This document shows positions 44,735 through 57,609 of a DNA stretch of 64,000 nucleotides, one piece after another. The stretch's first letter is position 1, and each line of letters begins with the position of its first letter. Position numbers and translations under genes: made by a program. Origin of the DNA: Doris montereyensis (Eukaryota; Mollusca; Gastropoda; Nudibranchia; Dorididae). The DNA lies in NCBI GenBank assembly GCA_037039925.1, contig JAXRKP010000374.1, positions 72,001 to 136,000 on the forward strand, in the 5' to 3' direction. The notes under the pieces are model-generated. The model saw only the letters and a list, made by a program, of their open reading frames with translations. It did no database searches and was not told the origin of the DNA.

Positions 44735-47165
44735 TTACTTCCTTTCTTTCTTTATCAGTTCCCATTCTACCTTTCGGGGTATGGGTTCAGATGCCCGAGA
44801 TGATCTTTCTCCAGGATGCCCTGTCCTGGCATGTTCTGTTTCCTTCCAAAAAAGTTAAATTTCTATGCTTCAATGCCTCTTTTGTATCTTCTTCCCAGGT
44901 CTGCCTTTTGGTGTGTTACCTTGAGCTTTAGCACTGTATACTGATTTAGCTATTCTATTGTCATTCATTCTGTTTACATGCCCAAACCATCTCAATTGAT
45001 TTATTTCTATCTTAGTTTTTATGCTGTCTGCTTTGGTTTGATCTCTTATTGTTGTGTTTCTGATTTTGTCTCTTTTAGTTTTCCCTACTACTCTTCTTAG
45101 ATATTTCATTCAGCTGCCTGTACTCTACTGTATTCTCTACTGTCTAAAGTCCAAGTTTCGATGCCATAGAGGAGAGTAGGGCAATAAACTGTATTGTATA
45201 CTGCCATTCTGGCTTTTGTTGACAATTCTTGCTTACCTTCAAAAGCCTTTCCTAGATGGTTGTACATTACACTTGCCTTTTTAATTCTCTGGCTGATTTC
45301 TTCTCTTAGTTTTCCATCTGAGTTAATCATTACTCCCAGGTAATTGTAGCTTTGAACATGTTCTAAATACTCCCTGCCCAATTTAAGACTTTGTGTTTTA
45401 GCTTTCCTAGTTGCTAGCATTATTTTGGTTTTCTTTGCATTTACTCTCATTCCTCTTTTATTTAGTTCATTGTTCATAATGTTGATATTCGGCTGAAGGC
45501 CACTTTCTGATTTTCGAAACAGAGCTAAATCATCGGCAAATGAAAGCATTGATACATTTACTGGTTTGAGCTTCCACATGACATACCTACATTCATTTTC
45601 TTCATGTTTGAGGATGCCTTTGCCACTGAATCCATAAATGTGATAAACAAAAGAGGACTTAGGTTACAACCCTGTCTTACTCCTATATCTACATCAAATT
45701 CTGCAGATATGTTTCCAGTTATTCTCACTGCACATGTTGGTTTATTGTAAAAACGTTTAAGGGCTTCTATTAAATTTTGCTCTACATTGTGTTCTTTTAA
45801 GGAATGCCATAGTTCGTCCCTCCTCACAGTGTCAAATGCCTTTTCTAAGTCAATAAAACACAGGTGCAAGTCAATGCTTCTCTCAAGGAATTTTTCTATT
45901 ATTTATCTAATTGTAAATATGTGGTCTTGTACACTTCTTCCTGGTCTAAATCCAATCTGATCCTCTACTCTTTTCCTTAGTCTCATTTCCAATATCCTGG
46001 CATATACTTTTCCTGGAACGCTAAGTAGTGATATCCCTCTATAGTTTGAGCATTCCATAGTTGATCCTTTCTTATGTATTGGTACTACCATTCCCTTTTT
46101 CCAGTCGTCTGGCACCTGTTTGGACTTCCATGCTTGTTGGCATATTGCATGTAGTAGTTTGTCTGCCTCTCTCCCTTGGTTTTTAATCATTTTGGATAAA
46201 CTTGATCTGCTCCTGGGGCTTTTCCTAATTTCATTTTTCTTAAAGCTGTTTGGATTTCTTCCATTGATATATCTACATCTTCAGCTATCTTCTCTGGATT
46301 ACTTGGTACTCTTATTAATTGATCTTTACTCCTTGTTTCATACGTTCTGGAGGGATTATGTAATTGGTGAAAATGCTTTCTCCATGTTTCCATGATTTCA
46401 CTGTCTTCTTTCATTATTTATCCTTTTGCATTCTTAATTTGTCGTATTGGGCATGCTTTGGTCTTTCTCATGCTCTTCATTGCCCCCCAGAACAGCTTTT
46501 GATTTCCTTGATAGCTTTCTTGGAGTCTTTGTCCAAACTCTTCCCATTGTTCCTGTTTTGCTTTCCTAACTTCCTCTTTGGCGATAGTTCTTTTCTTTTA
46601 GTCACGTAATCTATCCTATCCTCTGGTCTTTGTTTGCAAGTGTTTCTTCCAGGCATCCTTTCTTTTTTTATCTTGACATTCTCATTCCACCATGCTGTTG
46701 TTTTCCTATCTCCTTCAATTTGTTTCCTACCACAGACCTCTTCAGTACAACTGAGGAGTGTTTCTTCATACATTTGCCACTTTTCTTTTATTGTGCTATA
46801 ATTCAGATCCATCTGTCTTTCACTGATAAATCTTTTTATCCTAGATTGGTATACCTGTTTTACTACTGGTTTATTTAGTTCCTCTATTTTGAGTTTAGTA
46901 GCTTTCTTCTCTTTCCTTTTCTGTTTGTTTTCTTCAGTCAGTAATCTCATTTTGGTAATCACTATGTGATGATCACTAAATATTTCTGCTGCTCTGTTTA
47001 CTCTTGCATCCACTGTACTGTAAAAGAGGGAGCTGCTAACTATTATGTAGTATATGATTGACTTTTCACATCTGTCTTCATTTACTCTTGTATATTTGTG
47101 GATATCTTTATGAGGAAAAAGGTGTTGGCTATTTTCATGTTATTCTTTAAGCAAAAATCTATTAG
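44735..47165 (-). mobile_element. LINE with endonuclease and reverse transcriptase, 5'-truncated
   Basis: Reading on minus: a broken endonuclease C-terminus (LIDFCLKNNMKIANTFF near 47160-47110, VDARVNRAAEIFSDHHIVIT at 47016-46957), a linker, then reverse transcriptase text KKGSTMECSNYRGISLLSVP, RVEDQIGFRPGRSVQDHIF, LHLCFIDLEKAFDTVRRDEL, GVRQGCNLSPLLF and LSFADDLALF (catalytic FADD intact, about 45525-45554), ending in [11 protein letters not shown]. Frames are split at 46190/45903/45869/45579/45106, so the element is inactive. The 3' end has the family's AAAG-type tail at about 44738. The clade is probably RTE-like, not certain. It is the sister copy of the element at 53448-56511. Confidence 0.88.
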
Positions 47166-47284
47166 TCTCTAATGATTAAAATTGTTCATGTTTCTGGGGC
47201 ATCTTGGCTTCATTTGGAGAACTTATGACACAAAAATATGACTCACTTCAAGGTTAAAGAAAGTAAATTCTACACTCAGACTAC

Positions 47285-47520
47285 TCAGTGTTGACTGTAG
47301 GGCAATCAGGAGCAGAGTCCTGATTTTTCTAGGCATACACCATAATGTGGTAGTTTGCCATTGCTTTCACGTAGACTTCGTTTTCTCCGTCTTAAAAGAC
47401 CTAGCAACCCATTTTACTCCTGGGTCAACAGGGGGCCAGAAAATCTTGCCTGGGCTGGGAATTGAACTTCCGAGGGTTGTAGTCCGGCACTCTATTAACT
47501 AAGTTTCGGCGCTCCTATTT
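47285..47520 (-). repeat. tRNA-derived SINE on the minus strand
   Basis: On minus the head reads ggagcgccgaaacttagtta, then agagtgccggac and aagttcaattcccagcc (B-box-like), followed by a body ending near ctgctcctgattgcc. It is a different subfamily from those at 6.3 and 18.7 kb. Confidence 0.65.
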
Positions 47521-47628
47521 GAAAGAAAAGAAAAATAAGTGCAACGAGCAACACTCACAATAATCGTTACATATAAACAATTCTCATTCAACCTCTTTAA
47601 AATAATGAAGGGAACAACATTATTTGTA

Positions 47629-50600
47629 TTATCTTGAGTTATCTTTATAATGAGTATGCCATGTGCAAAATTTTAAATAAAATGATCCTAATGAATGTTG
47701 ATCGCTAGTCTCATCTTTTTCTGGAGGTTTTACCTGAGGAAAAGAACAAGACAATAGAAGAATATTTTAACCGTTACGGCTGTTGTAATGTGTGAAATTA
47801 CTAAACACATATTGATCAATGAAATAAAGCCTGGGCTATTTTTATTTCTTTACCATGGACATATATACCATGTGTTTCATTAAACTTATTGAAATTGAAG
47901 CAGCAGATAATGAGAAAGAATCTCCTTCCTAAGCATGATTTCATCTCAAACTCAAAAGCTCATTAAAATCTGAGAAAAATTTTTCAATAACGTTTATTAC
48001 TAGGGCTATTTTTTCTATCCGCCACTTTCTTCCATTTGATAAAGTCTGCCTGTGTTGTATAGTAAGTTTGTACCTCTTTGGCAAGTTTTGATACATTATA
48101 TTGTAGTATGATGCTCTCAGTCTCAAATCTGCGAATATTTTAATACATCTGGGAGAGTGGGGGTGTGTAGTCCCCCTGAAGAAGGCATTTTTACCCAAAA
48201 TTGTTTAAATCTAGTTTATCGAATTACTGGATGGAGGAGTTCATTCCCTTCACGTTGATACCATAAAACCATTCTTTCATTTTATACAAACAATTTTAGA
48301 AATAATACACGCTTCAGCCTTGGAGGAGGGTATCCTGAGAAGGACAATTTTGCCCAAAAAGGAAGCTCAATGTCAATGTTTTGAATTTCAAAGATTATTT
48401 ACAAATCAGAACTGTTACGTTTTTATCACAAATCCTTACTGTGTACGGCTAGATATTGAACCGAATAATGTGTGTGCAAAGTTCCAGCCAGATCTGTTAC
48501 AAACTGAAAAAGTCTATTTGAATTGAAGTTGCCAATATTTTGGCAATGAAAATCCAAGATGGCAGAGCTCCCATGGAAACCATATGATAAACACATTTTT
48601 TCAAGCTAATTTAGACATGTTGAGTTCAATGGTAAACTAGAGTGGTTAAAATTTTCTACTTAAAAGAATAAAAAAAATCATGTTCAGGAACCCCTTCCCC
48701 CCAAACATGATTTCAAGATTCTTGGCTGTATTCTTACCTCATTTCCTATGCTAAGAATTTCAATCTCTCTGTCCATAAACTGAAAATCAAACCAAATGTC
48801 AATGGAAACCAATATCTTGTCTATTAACACATATGCCAGATTAAGAAAACAACAACGCACTTTTATGTAAATCCCGTAACATATTGAGACACAGATCGAG
48901 CATTTTAAAATGTTTAATGAGAAAAACACATTGTTCACTTGGCACGAAGCACCTTAATTGAAAATATGTTATTGATATTGCCACAGTAATTTTATCTTAA
49001 TGTTCTTTCTAAACTATAAAAAATTTATGTTAAAGTTGTATGTAATTTGATTTCTTTTTCTTTCTTTCTTGCAAGATGATACCATCTTGAATTCCTCATT
49101 ATTTTGTTTGTTTGTCACCTTAAAAAATGATCATACAGTGCCGAAGAGCGTTGTTTAATATCTTTTACTTCTTACCTGTTGGGCAAATAATTTCTGTGAA
49201 TCTGATAGTGGTGTTTGCTCAATCTTCTCTGACAACTGAAACCATAACATTTTCTCTTTACTAGTATTGCAAATAATGATTAAGAGGAAATGCATGTAGG
49301 CTTTAAATTTTATGTCTTAATAGATAGCTAAATTTATTTCCCCTGATTACATATAAATCAACAATTTAATGCAGAACAAATACCTTTGATTATACTTGGA
49401 CCTAGTTATACCGCCAACTGTTGTGCCAGTCGAATTTGGCATTATAAAGGTAATGGCGATATTACAAAAACAATCAATGTCAATGTAAAGTACATATAAT
49501 TAATAATTATGCAAATTTACAAGAACTGGGAAAAAGTTAAGCCTGACAGTACAATGTACACTCACTGCATATGAACAGGCTACTGTAGTACAATTTAGTA
49601 GAGAAGTAGTAGTAGTAGTAGGCCTGATAGTACATTACAAATCCGTCTAGATTCCATTAGCCCAGAATTGCATAAAGTGAGAGAATAGTAGTGAATTGTA
49701 CATGGGAATGAAACATGACACACAGGGCACTGATGCTTTTGTGTGTGTCTGACTCTGTGACCTTAGACCAAGCCAAAGTAGATTCTACCTGCTCCCCTCA
49801 CTTGAGGGAAGGGGGTGGTGATAAACGCTGGCGGTATAACACATTGTTTGTATTTTACAATAGTTATTAAGTTATGAACATCCACAAAAACGTCTTTCAC
49901 TGTAATTGTAATGGCATACTTATAATACAAAGAAATGACGTGAAGTATGGCACTGACTAGCAGCCTAGTCACATGCTAAAATGTATGAACTTGATATCTG
50001 AGTTGGTTGTGTTGCTCAGCTTTGTAAACCCCATGCACTTGCAGAAGTGGCCAGCATTTTATCTTAGAGTTAGAGACAAAAATTTGGATGCAGCATCAAC
50101 TTAAGAGTTATATCTGAATCAAAGGCACATTACATGATTAAATATAAGAGAAACAAAGAACTCAATGTCAATGTTACAGTCGGTAATTTCTCTCTGCAAT
50201 TGAGAACTCAATGTCAATGTTACAGTCAGTAATTTCTCTCTGCAATCGAGCAAGGGAACACAGACAAAGGTAATGATAATACATTAGGAGCAAAAAAAAA
50301 GCGACAAGAAAATAAGGAATACATACTTCTTGAATGAGATCTTTGTTTCTTTCTTTCACAAAAGGGCTGGCACCTCTCATCACTGATGAAAGCAACGACC
50401 TAATAAAAAAAAGTCCCAATAGATATGTTTATTGAGCAAATAAGATTTTAAGTTTATTGTCAGTACATATACATGTAATCTGTTTCAATGAAACATGTTA
50501 TCATATCTCTACAGGCTAAAATCAAGACACTGTCTCTAGACTCTACTCCTGCAAAGTTCTTGATCATTAATGTGTAAATAGCCAATAGCAATTCTATTCT

Positions 50601-53600
50601 TTACATTCTGGAAAAATGTCATACCATATGCAACAAGATTTCATGCATTTTCCACATTACAAATAATTTATCGATACATATAGCAATATTACATTTAGCA
50701 CACCTGATTTAATAAAAATAAAGCACACATTTAAAAAAATTGACGCATCCTTGACAAAACTTATAAAGGAGAGTCAAATCAATTACCTCGCTCGTAGAAA
50801 GCAAGTCAGTTGCTTAATGGGATACAAACTTAAAACCTGAGGTGGCAAATCACTTGATGAGTGGGAAGACTGGAAACAGGAATATGCGTCCCCTAACTTC
50901 AGCCATGTTTGGGGGAAGAGTGGCTGTAAGTTACATAGTTTCTCCAAGTTTTCAATGCATTCTGAAAAGTATATAAAATAAAATACACATGTAATATCAT
51001 AACAGTTCAATACACATGTAATATTAATATCATAACAGTTCAATACACATGTAATATCATAACACTTCAATACACATGTAATATCATAACACTTCAATAC
51101 ACATGTAATATCATAACAGTTCACTGCCATTTTCAAAAATAAATTGATTAACTTCCCCACCTCTAGCAACGAAATCTTCATGACTTTTGACATTCTTCAA
51201 ACACACATAATAATTTATAGACAACATAAATACAAAAACAAATTGATTCATCTTTTGGATTTATTCTTATTAGCATGTCCATGTAAATAAAAAACAACAA
51301 CTTCCTGATTCTTAATGATATTTAGGTTTATCTTTCATCTTTGTAGTCATTCATATATGAATCAATAGTACAAATAATTTAAAATATAGGATTACCTCTC
51401 CATCTTCCTATCTTTTCACAAACAAATGATAACAATATCAAGGACTGTCGATACCTTGCGTCATCTTCTTTTGAAATTTCATCACGCTGTTGACAGATTT
51501 GACAGACAAGGTAAAACATCAAATTAAAGCATCTTCATCAGAAATAAAACAAAGACTTAAAGAAAAAAGAAAAAAACATTGTACCCAAAACAATATTCTT
51601 CTCCCTTTCTCTTCCAGTCGACCTCCCGTATCTATATATTAGCAAATCAAATTTTAGTTATTATTTATACATTACAAAAAAAACAACAAATTACAAGCAT
51701 ATTACACCCCAGGTATGATTATTAGATTGAATCAGTATTTGATACTGAGGTTATGCGGGTAGGCATTAACAGCACTACTCAAACTTTTTAATTATAAAAC
51801 ATGTTTAAAATAGCAGTTTAGGTGAATGAAAATTCTACTCAAAAATAGGGAAACTGATATTTTCCTTAATTAAACGTCACTTTCCTGTAGAAAAATTCCT
51901 GTATTGAAAATAATCTTGGGACCATTTAGAACCTACACGCAAATGCAAAGTATGGTTACTCTTAGTGGCCTGGGATCAGAGCCTTTGATGTAAAAATAAC
52001 GACCAATTCAAAAAGAAATATATGGATTAATGTTTATAATTATAAGTAGATATTTTCAAGTTGTTAAACAGAAGCCCGTTACTAACGGCGTTAGTATAAA
52101 AATTGTTTATCTGTTGTTGAACAAAAAAATTTGAGTTGTATCAGAACTGTCAATTCTCTATGGAGATGATTCAAACACTTCAAAAAGGTAATGATTTTCC
52201 ACAGAATGAATTCTAGGCTTAGTTGAGGGTTTGGAGGAAAAGATTGTCCACTTTGTTTTGATAGTTAAATTCTGATTCTTATTTGCATTGTAACCGTTTG
52301 TTCAATTAATAAGAACATAATTTCCAACAATATCTGGTAATCATTTCTCATTTGCCACAAAAGATCAATGATTTATCAGATTTTGAATCAAAATCTTTGT
52401 TTTGAGAAATGCAGATAAACAAGTCAACAAATAAAACTGGAAAAAAAAAAAAGAGAAAAAAGACCATTGAGAACATTTTACATAAATCTTAACATATTAT
52501 ACCCCTTAAAATGTCTTCAAAGCGTTTAGACAAAAACGTGTAACAAAAGCAGAAGTATTAGCATGAAAGAATTCCTTCTGTGGAAAATCTGAAGACAACA
52601 GAAAGGAAATCTTTCAGATACAAGGTTATTTAATGAAATACATACTATTTCATAGGCTAGTTGTAATCCTTTCTCATTTGAACCCAAGTATGAGTAACAT
52701 CTTGAGAGAGATTCTTTGACGTCATGTCGGACAGAAACATTGCTTGGAGGTAAAAGATCTGAAAATTGAAAAATAAAAACAGTTAAAGATTTGCAAAAAA
52801 AAGAAACCCTTCATTTTCTTAAAATTTATTTAAAACATTTTTTGTTACTATCAGTGGAGATAAATGCATCTGTTTAAAGCTTATAAAAAAAGAAGGTATT
52901 TACAAAGAGCAAAAATGAATAAACTGTTAGTGAAAACAAAAATATTTCTGATTGAAAACATTTAAACTTAACACAGGAACAACCAGATCAGGCTGTCAAA
53001 CATACATGGTTCCATCTTTAAACATTGATTGCCACCTGCACTCATTTTACCCTAGTACAGTAAGGCTGTGGAATGGACTGCCAACAGAAATAAAACTCAG
53101 TAATAGCACTGAAGACTTAAAAACCAGAGTTAAACACTTCCCTTTAAAACCAAAATTGGATTAATATTTTTGGGTGAAAGTAAAATATGCACGCTGACAG
53201 CATTGCTCAAGAGTTGAGTTGGTCATTTATTATTATGAAGAAGAAGAAATACCTATCAGTTTCTCATATCTTTCAGCAGCTTGGGAATAATTCCTCTGTC
53301 GATATTGTAGGTCAGCATCAAATTTAAGCATTTGCTGCAACGGCTCGGAATTATCCTGTGGTGCTACATCTGCATTGCCATTACAGTTGACTGTGTAAGC
53401 TGACTCAAACCACTGTGGATGAAATAATGAAAGTAGATTGAAGCATTCCGGGCAGCGGACAGGTAAGCACCTGTACGGGGCGGGTCTTGGCCGACCAAAG
53501 GCTAAGGAAATTAACCCTGAAAGAAAACAACCTGCTGCATTGCAGGTCAGTCTTGAATGACTAAATGCTAAGGGAGTTAACCCTGACAGAAAATAACAAG

Positions 53601-56600
53601 GACTGGTAGGGGGCCTCAAGGTGGCAGCCCCACCATCTACCTAGGGTACAGTGGGCTAATCCCCTGCTTATCCAAAACCAAACAGATTCAGAGAAATAAA
53701 TATAATACAACTGCTTGATCTTTCGAAGACGAAATCGAAAACGAATACGGACTGTGATTTTTGGAACATGGAACGTTAGGGCAATATGTGGAAAAGAGTT
53801 AGAATTAGTTGAAAAAATGGAAAAATTCAAAGTAAATATTTTGGCCATTACAGAAACAAAGAAAAAGGACAAGGAATAAAAAATGTAGGACCGAATCATA
53901 TTTTAATCTTCTCAGGAGTAGATGTCAAAGATAGAGCTAGAGCAGGAGTAGGCCTCCTAGTGCATAAAAGATATGAAAAGCTACTAGAAAGTTGGAAATT
54001 TATAAGCCCACGGCTATAAGAGGTAAATATTAAACCAAAAGGATGAGAAATTAAATTATTAATAGCTTATGGACCAAACGAAGACGCAACTAAAGAATAA
54101 AAATATATCTTCGAAAACAATTTAAATTTAGCTGCAGAGAATCTTAAACCCAAACAGGAACTAATGCTTTTAGGAGATTTAAACGCTAGAGTAGGCAACA
54201 ATGTAGAAACGTTAGGAGGAGTAATAGGACGACATAATAGTAAGCAGCTCCCTTTTTTACAGTACATTGGATGCAAGAGTAAACAGGAGCAGAAATATTT
54301 AGTGATCATCACTTAGTGATTGCCAAAATGAGATTACTGACTGAGGAAAACAAACAGAAAAGGAAAGAGAAGAAAGCTACTAAACTCAAAATAGAGGAAC
54401 TAAATAAACCAGTAGTAAAACAGGTATATCAATCTAGGATAAAAAGATTTATCAGTGAAAGACAGATGGATCTAAATGATAGCACAATAGAAGAAAAGTG
54501 GCAGATGTATGAAGAAACACTCCTCAGTTGTACTGAAGAGGTCTGTGGTAGGAAACAAATTGAAGGAGATAGGAAAAGAACAGCATGGTGGAATGAGAAT
54601 GTCAAGATAAAAAAAGAAGGATGCCTAGAAGAAACACTTGCAAACAAAGAGACCAGAGGAAGGGATAGATTACGCGAATAAAAGAACTATTGCCAAAGAG
54701 GAAGTGAGGAAAGCAAAACAAGAATAATGAGAAGATTTGGACAAAGACTCCAAGAAAGCTATCAAGGAAATCAAAAGCTGTTCTGGGGGGCAATGAAGAG
54801 CATGAGAAAGACTAAGGCATGCCCAATACAACAAATTAAGAATGCCAAAGGATAAATAATGAAAGAAGACAGTGAAATCATGGAAACATGGAGAAAGCAT
54901 TTTCACCAATTACATAATCCCTCCAGAACATATGAAACAAGGAGTAAAGATCAATTAGTAAGAGTAACAAGTAATCCAGAGGAGACAGCTGAAGATGTAG
55001 ATATATCAATGGAAGAAATCCAAACAGCTATAAGAAAAGTGAAATTAGGAAAAGCCCCAGGAGCAGATCAAGTTTATCCAGAAATGATTAACAACCAAGG
55101 GGGAGAGGCAGACAAACTACTACATGCAATATGCCAACAAGCATGGAAGTTCAAACAGGTGCCAGATGACTGGAAAAAGGGAACGGTAGTACCAATACAT
55201 AAGAAAGGATCAACTATGGAGTGTTCAAACTATAGAGGGATATCACTACTTAGCGTTCCAGGAAAACCATATGCCAGGATACTGGAAATGAGATTCAGAT
55301 TGAAGAGCATCAAAGCGGATTTAGACCGGGAAGAAGTGTACAAGACCACATATATATATTTACAATTAGACAAATAATAGAAAAATTCCTTGAGAGAAAC
55401 ATTGACTTGCATCTGTGTTTTATTGAATTAGAAAAGGCATTGACACTGTGAGGAGGGACAAACTATGGCATTCCTTAAAAGAACACAATGTAGAGCAAAA
55501 TTTAATAGAAGCCATTAAAAGTTTTTTACAATAAACCAACATGTGCAGTGAGAGTAGCTGGAAACATAGCTGCAGAATTTGATGTTAATATAGGAGTAAG
55601 ACAGGGTTGTAGCCTAAGCCCTCTTTTGTTTATCACATTTATGGATTCAGTGGCAAATGCATCTTCAAAAATGAAGGAAATGAATGTAGGTATGTGGAAG
55701 CTCAAACCAGTAAATGTATCAACGCTTTCATTTGCCAATGATTTAGTTCTATTTGGAAAATCAGAAAGTGACCTTCAATCGAATATCTACATTATGAACA
55801 ATGTACTAAATAAAAGAGGAATGAGAGTAAATGCAAAGAAAACCAAAACAATGCTAGTAACTAGGGAAGCTAAAACACAAAATCTTAAATTGGGCAGGGA
55901 GAATTTAGAACAAGTTCAAAGCTACAATTACCTGGGAGTAATGATTAACTCAGAGGGAAAACTAAGAGAAGAAATCAGCCAGAGAATCCAAAAGGCAAGT
56001 GTAATATATAACCGTCTAGGAAAGATATTTGTAGGTAAGCAAGAATTGTCAACAAAAACATAAATGACAGTATACAATACAGTTTATTGTCCTACTCTCC
56101 TCTATGGCAGTGAAACCTGGACCTTAGATAGTAGAGAATACAGTAGAGTACAAGCAGCTGAAATGAAATATCTAAGAAGAGTAGTGGGAAAACTAAAAGA
56201 GACAAAATCAGAAACACAACAATAAGAGATCAAACCAAAGCAGATGGTTTGGGCATGTAAACAGAATGAATGACAATAAAATAGCTAAATCAGTATACAG
56301 TGCTAAAACTCAGGGTAAAAGACCAAAAGGCAGACCTCGGAGAAAGTGGGAAAAAGATATAAAAGAGGCATTGAAGCATAGAAATTTAGCTATTTTGGAA
56401 GGGAACAGAAAATGCCAGGATAGGGCATCCTGGAGAAAGATCATCTCGGGCATCTGAACTCGTACACGAAAGGTAGAATGGGAACTGTTAAAGAAAGAAA
56501 GAAAGAAAGAAAGATTGAAGCATTGAAAGATCTGCTATTAAAAACATAAAGTTTATCCTTTAGATCAGCTTCAAAAAACTTGAAGAATAACTAGATCCGT

Positions 56601-56960
56601 TATCAAACATAACTAGTCCCCATCTACAAACATTGACAGTCACCTGCTCAGATTTTACCTTTCTTGTACAATTAGTGGAACTCTCAAAAATAATCAAACC
56701 AAGCAGAAGAAATTTAAAGATTTACAATTCTTTTTATATTGATTAAAATAAAGCCATTTAAATTTAAAAACATGTGCACTGACAGTAGAATACTCAGTAA
56801 TTGATTTAGTTAGCATCATTAATATGAAAAATAATAAAATAACAAGAGTACATACCTTGGAACTACATATTTTCACATTGTAGGGTAGATGGTGATCACC
56901 GATTTTATCCCTGGAAGTAGTTTGAAGATCTTCATCCTCAAAAGCCAAACCAAGATCCAT
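47629..56960 (-). CDS. C8orf76: C8orf76 homologue (TPR-like protein of unknown function)
   Basis: The human counterpart has no established biochemical role; it has helical repeats resembling TPRs. Exons on minus: 56960-56856 (MDLGLAFEDEDLQTTSRDKI), 53412-53253 (WFESAYTV, then LKFDADLQYRQRNYSQAAER), 52758-52646 (VRHDVKESLSRCYSYLGSNE), 51486-51396, 50961-50787 (NLEKLCNLQPLFPQTWLKLG), 50399-50327 (VMRGASPFVKERNKDLIQE), 49235-49176 (LSEKIEQTPLSDSQKLFAQQ), 48779-48738 (FMDREIEILSIGNE) and, tentatively, 47733-47629. All phases join without frame breaks. The predicted product is about 307 residues against about 380 in human, so the C-terminus may be wrong. The last exon was chosen for its strong acceptor (cttgttcttttcctcag) and open frame. 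The first exon has an acceptor 18 bp before the ATG, so a 5' UTR exon lies upstream. Intron 1 holds a full LINE. Confidence 0.82.
49393..49842 (+). mobile_element. Non-autonomous DNA transposon, family B
   Basis: The ends read cctagttataccgccaactg (left) and aaacgctggcggtataacac (right), an inverted pair sharing TATACCGCCA. The interior gggcactgatgcttttgtgt matches the reversed copy at 9045-9115. It lies in an intron of the C8orf76 homologue, between exons 6 and 7. Confidence 0.65.
50159..50250 (+). repeat. Tandem duplication of about 45 bp
   Basis: aactcaatgtcaatgttaca, followed by gtcggtaatttctctctgca, occurs twice in succession with one or two differences. Confidence 0.9.
50985..51123 (+). 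repeat. 27-bp minisatellite, five units
   Basis: The unit aatacacatgtaatatcata plus acagttc repeats five times, one copy carrying an extra atattaat. It lies 24 bp upstream of the exon 5 acceptor of the C8orf76 homologue. Confidence 0.92.
52952..53230 (+). mobile_element. 3' fragment of a second LINE family, copy 1
   Basis: The frame to 53164 ends in FYPSTVRLWNGLPTEIKLSN and STEDLKTRVK, the typical extreme C-terminus of CR1/L2-type reverse transcriptase ORFs. The following non-coding piece (gcacgctgacagcattgctc, then a cattattattatg tail) ends 22 bp from exon 2 of the C8orf76 homologue. It was probably inserted 5'-truncated. Confidence 0.72.
53448..56511 (+). mobile_element. Near full-length LINE with target-site duplication, inactive
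   Basis: A 3.06-kb element antisense to the C8orf76 homologue. Two 5' units share gttaaccctgaaag-like words (53510-53525 and 53576-53590). The endonuclease begins GTWNVRAICGKELELVEKME (about 53767) and includes LLGDLNARVGN (54169-54201), with a deletion near 54238. The reverse transcriptase follows (DWKKGTVVPIHKKGSTMECS at 55169-55228; IGVRQGCSLSPLLF). The catalytic box reads LSFANDLVLF at 55725-55754: Asp to Asn at the first position. Several frameshifts exist. The tail is five AAAG units. 13-bp duplications agattgaagcatt flank it at 53435-53447 and 56512-56524. Probably RTE-like. Confidence 0.9.
56580..56800 (+). mobile_element. 3' fragment of the second LINE family, degraded copy 2
   Basis: Text such as actagatccgttatcaaaca, then acaaacattgacagtcacct and catgtgcactgacag, aligns in order with 52977-53200 but with many changes and no open frame. 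It ends about 55 bp from exon 1 of the C8orf76 homologue. Confidence 0.6.
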
Positions 56961-57369
56961 GTCTTGATCATATTTTATCTGGAGACAATGACAAACAATT
57001 AATTATATTTACTTCCTGAACAAAATTTAGCACAAAGGAAAGCATGTGCAACAATGTTATACTTCTTGAAATTATTTCGATAATTGTCTAAAAGATTAAA
57101 AGCAGGGTAAAAAATAGAAAACTTTGCTTTTTGTAAACAACTATAAAATATGTCTCTCATTGCCCACAAAGAAACCTTCATGAAAATAAGATGGCGAATC
57201 ATTACACCACACCATTTCAGACATTAAATACATGGTAACTGCATTTCTTAATCTTTCTCTCTCAATCTTTGCATTCTTGGTGCACTTTTTCACGTAAACA
57301 ACGTTTTTGTTCTTTTTCAAGTTTCTTTAAATAAAATTTCGTTTAAGAAATCCTGATATGAGTCAAAGT

Positions 57370-57605
57370 TGAATCTGTGGCAAGGTGGACAGACAATTTT
57401 ACAGGTGAAGTGGTCAGCTTGGCAATGAACAATGAAAAGACGCGCTTACCGCTAGAACATACTCTAAAGTACTGTCGGGTACCAAAACACTACTTGATTT
57501 GTCATCCGTAATCGGCAATAATCTGATACTAATGACATCTATATATATATAACATTTTTTCTCTCACTCTCAGGTACTCGTTATTACTGATGAATAGTCA
57601 CTCCA
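57370..57605 (+). repeat. Dispersed repeat family F, copy 1
   Basis: gtggtcagcttggcaatgaa, then gacgcgcttaccgc, agcatac-like and gatgaatagtca words follow in the same order as at 60820-61035. The copies are about 200 bp. Class unknown. Confidence 0.75.
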
Positions 57606-57609
57606 TTCC

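Noticed and set aside
47941..48198. 85-codon minus frame as a C8orf76 terminal exon
   Set aside because: It has no good acceptor in phase with 48738 and no resemblance to the family's C-terminus.
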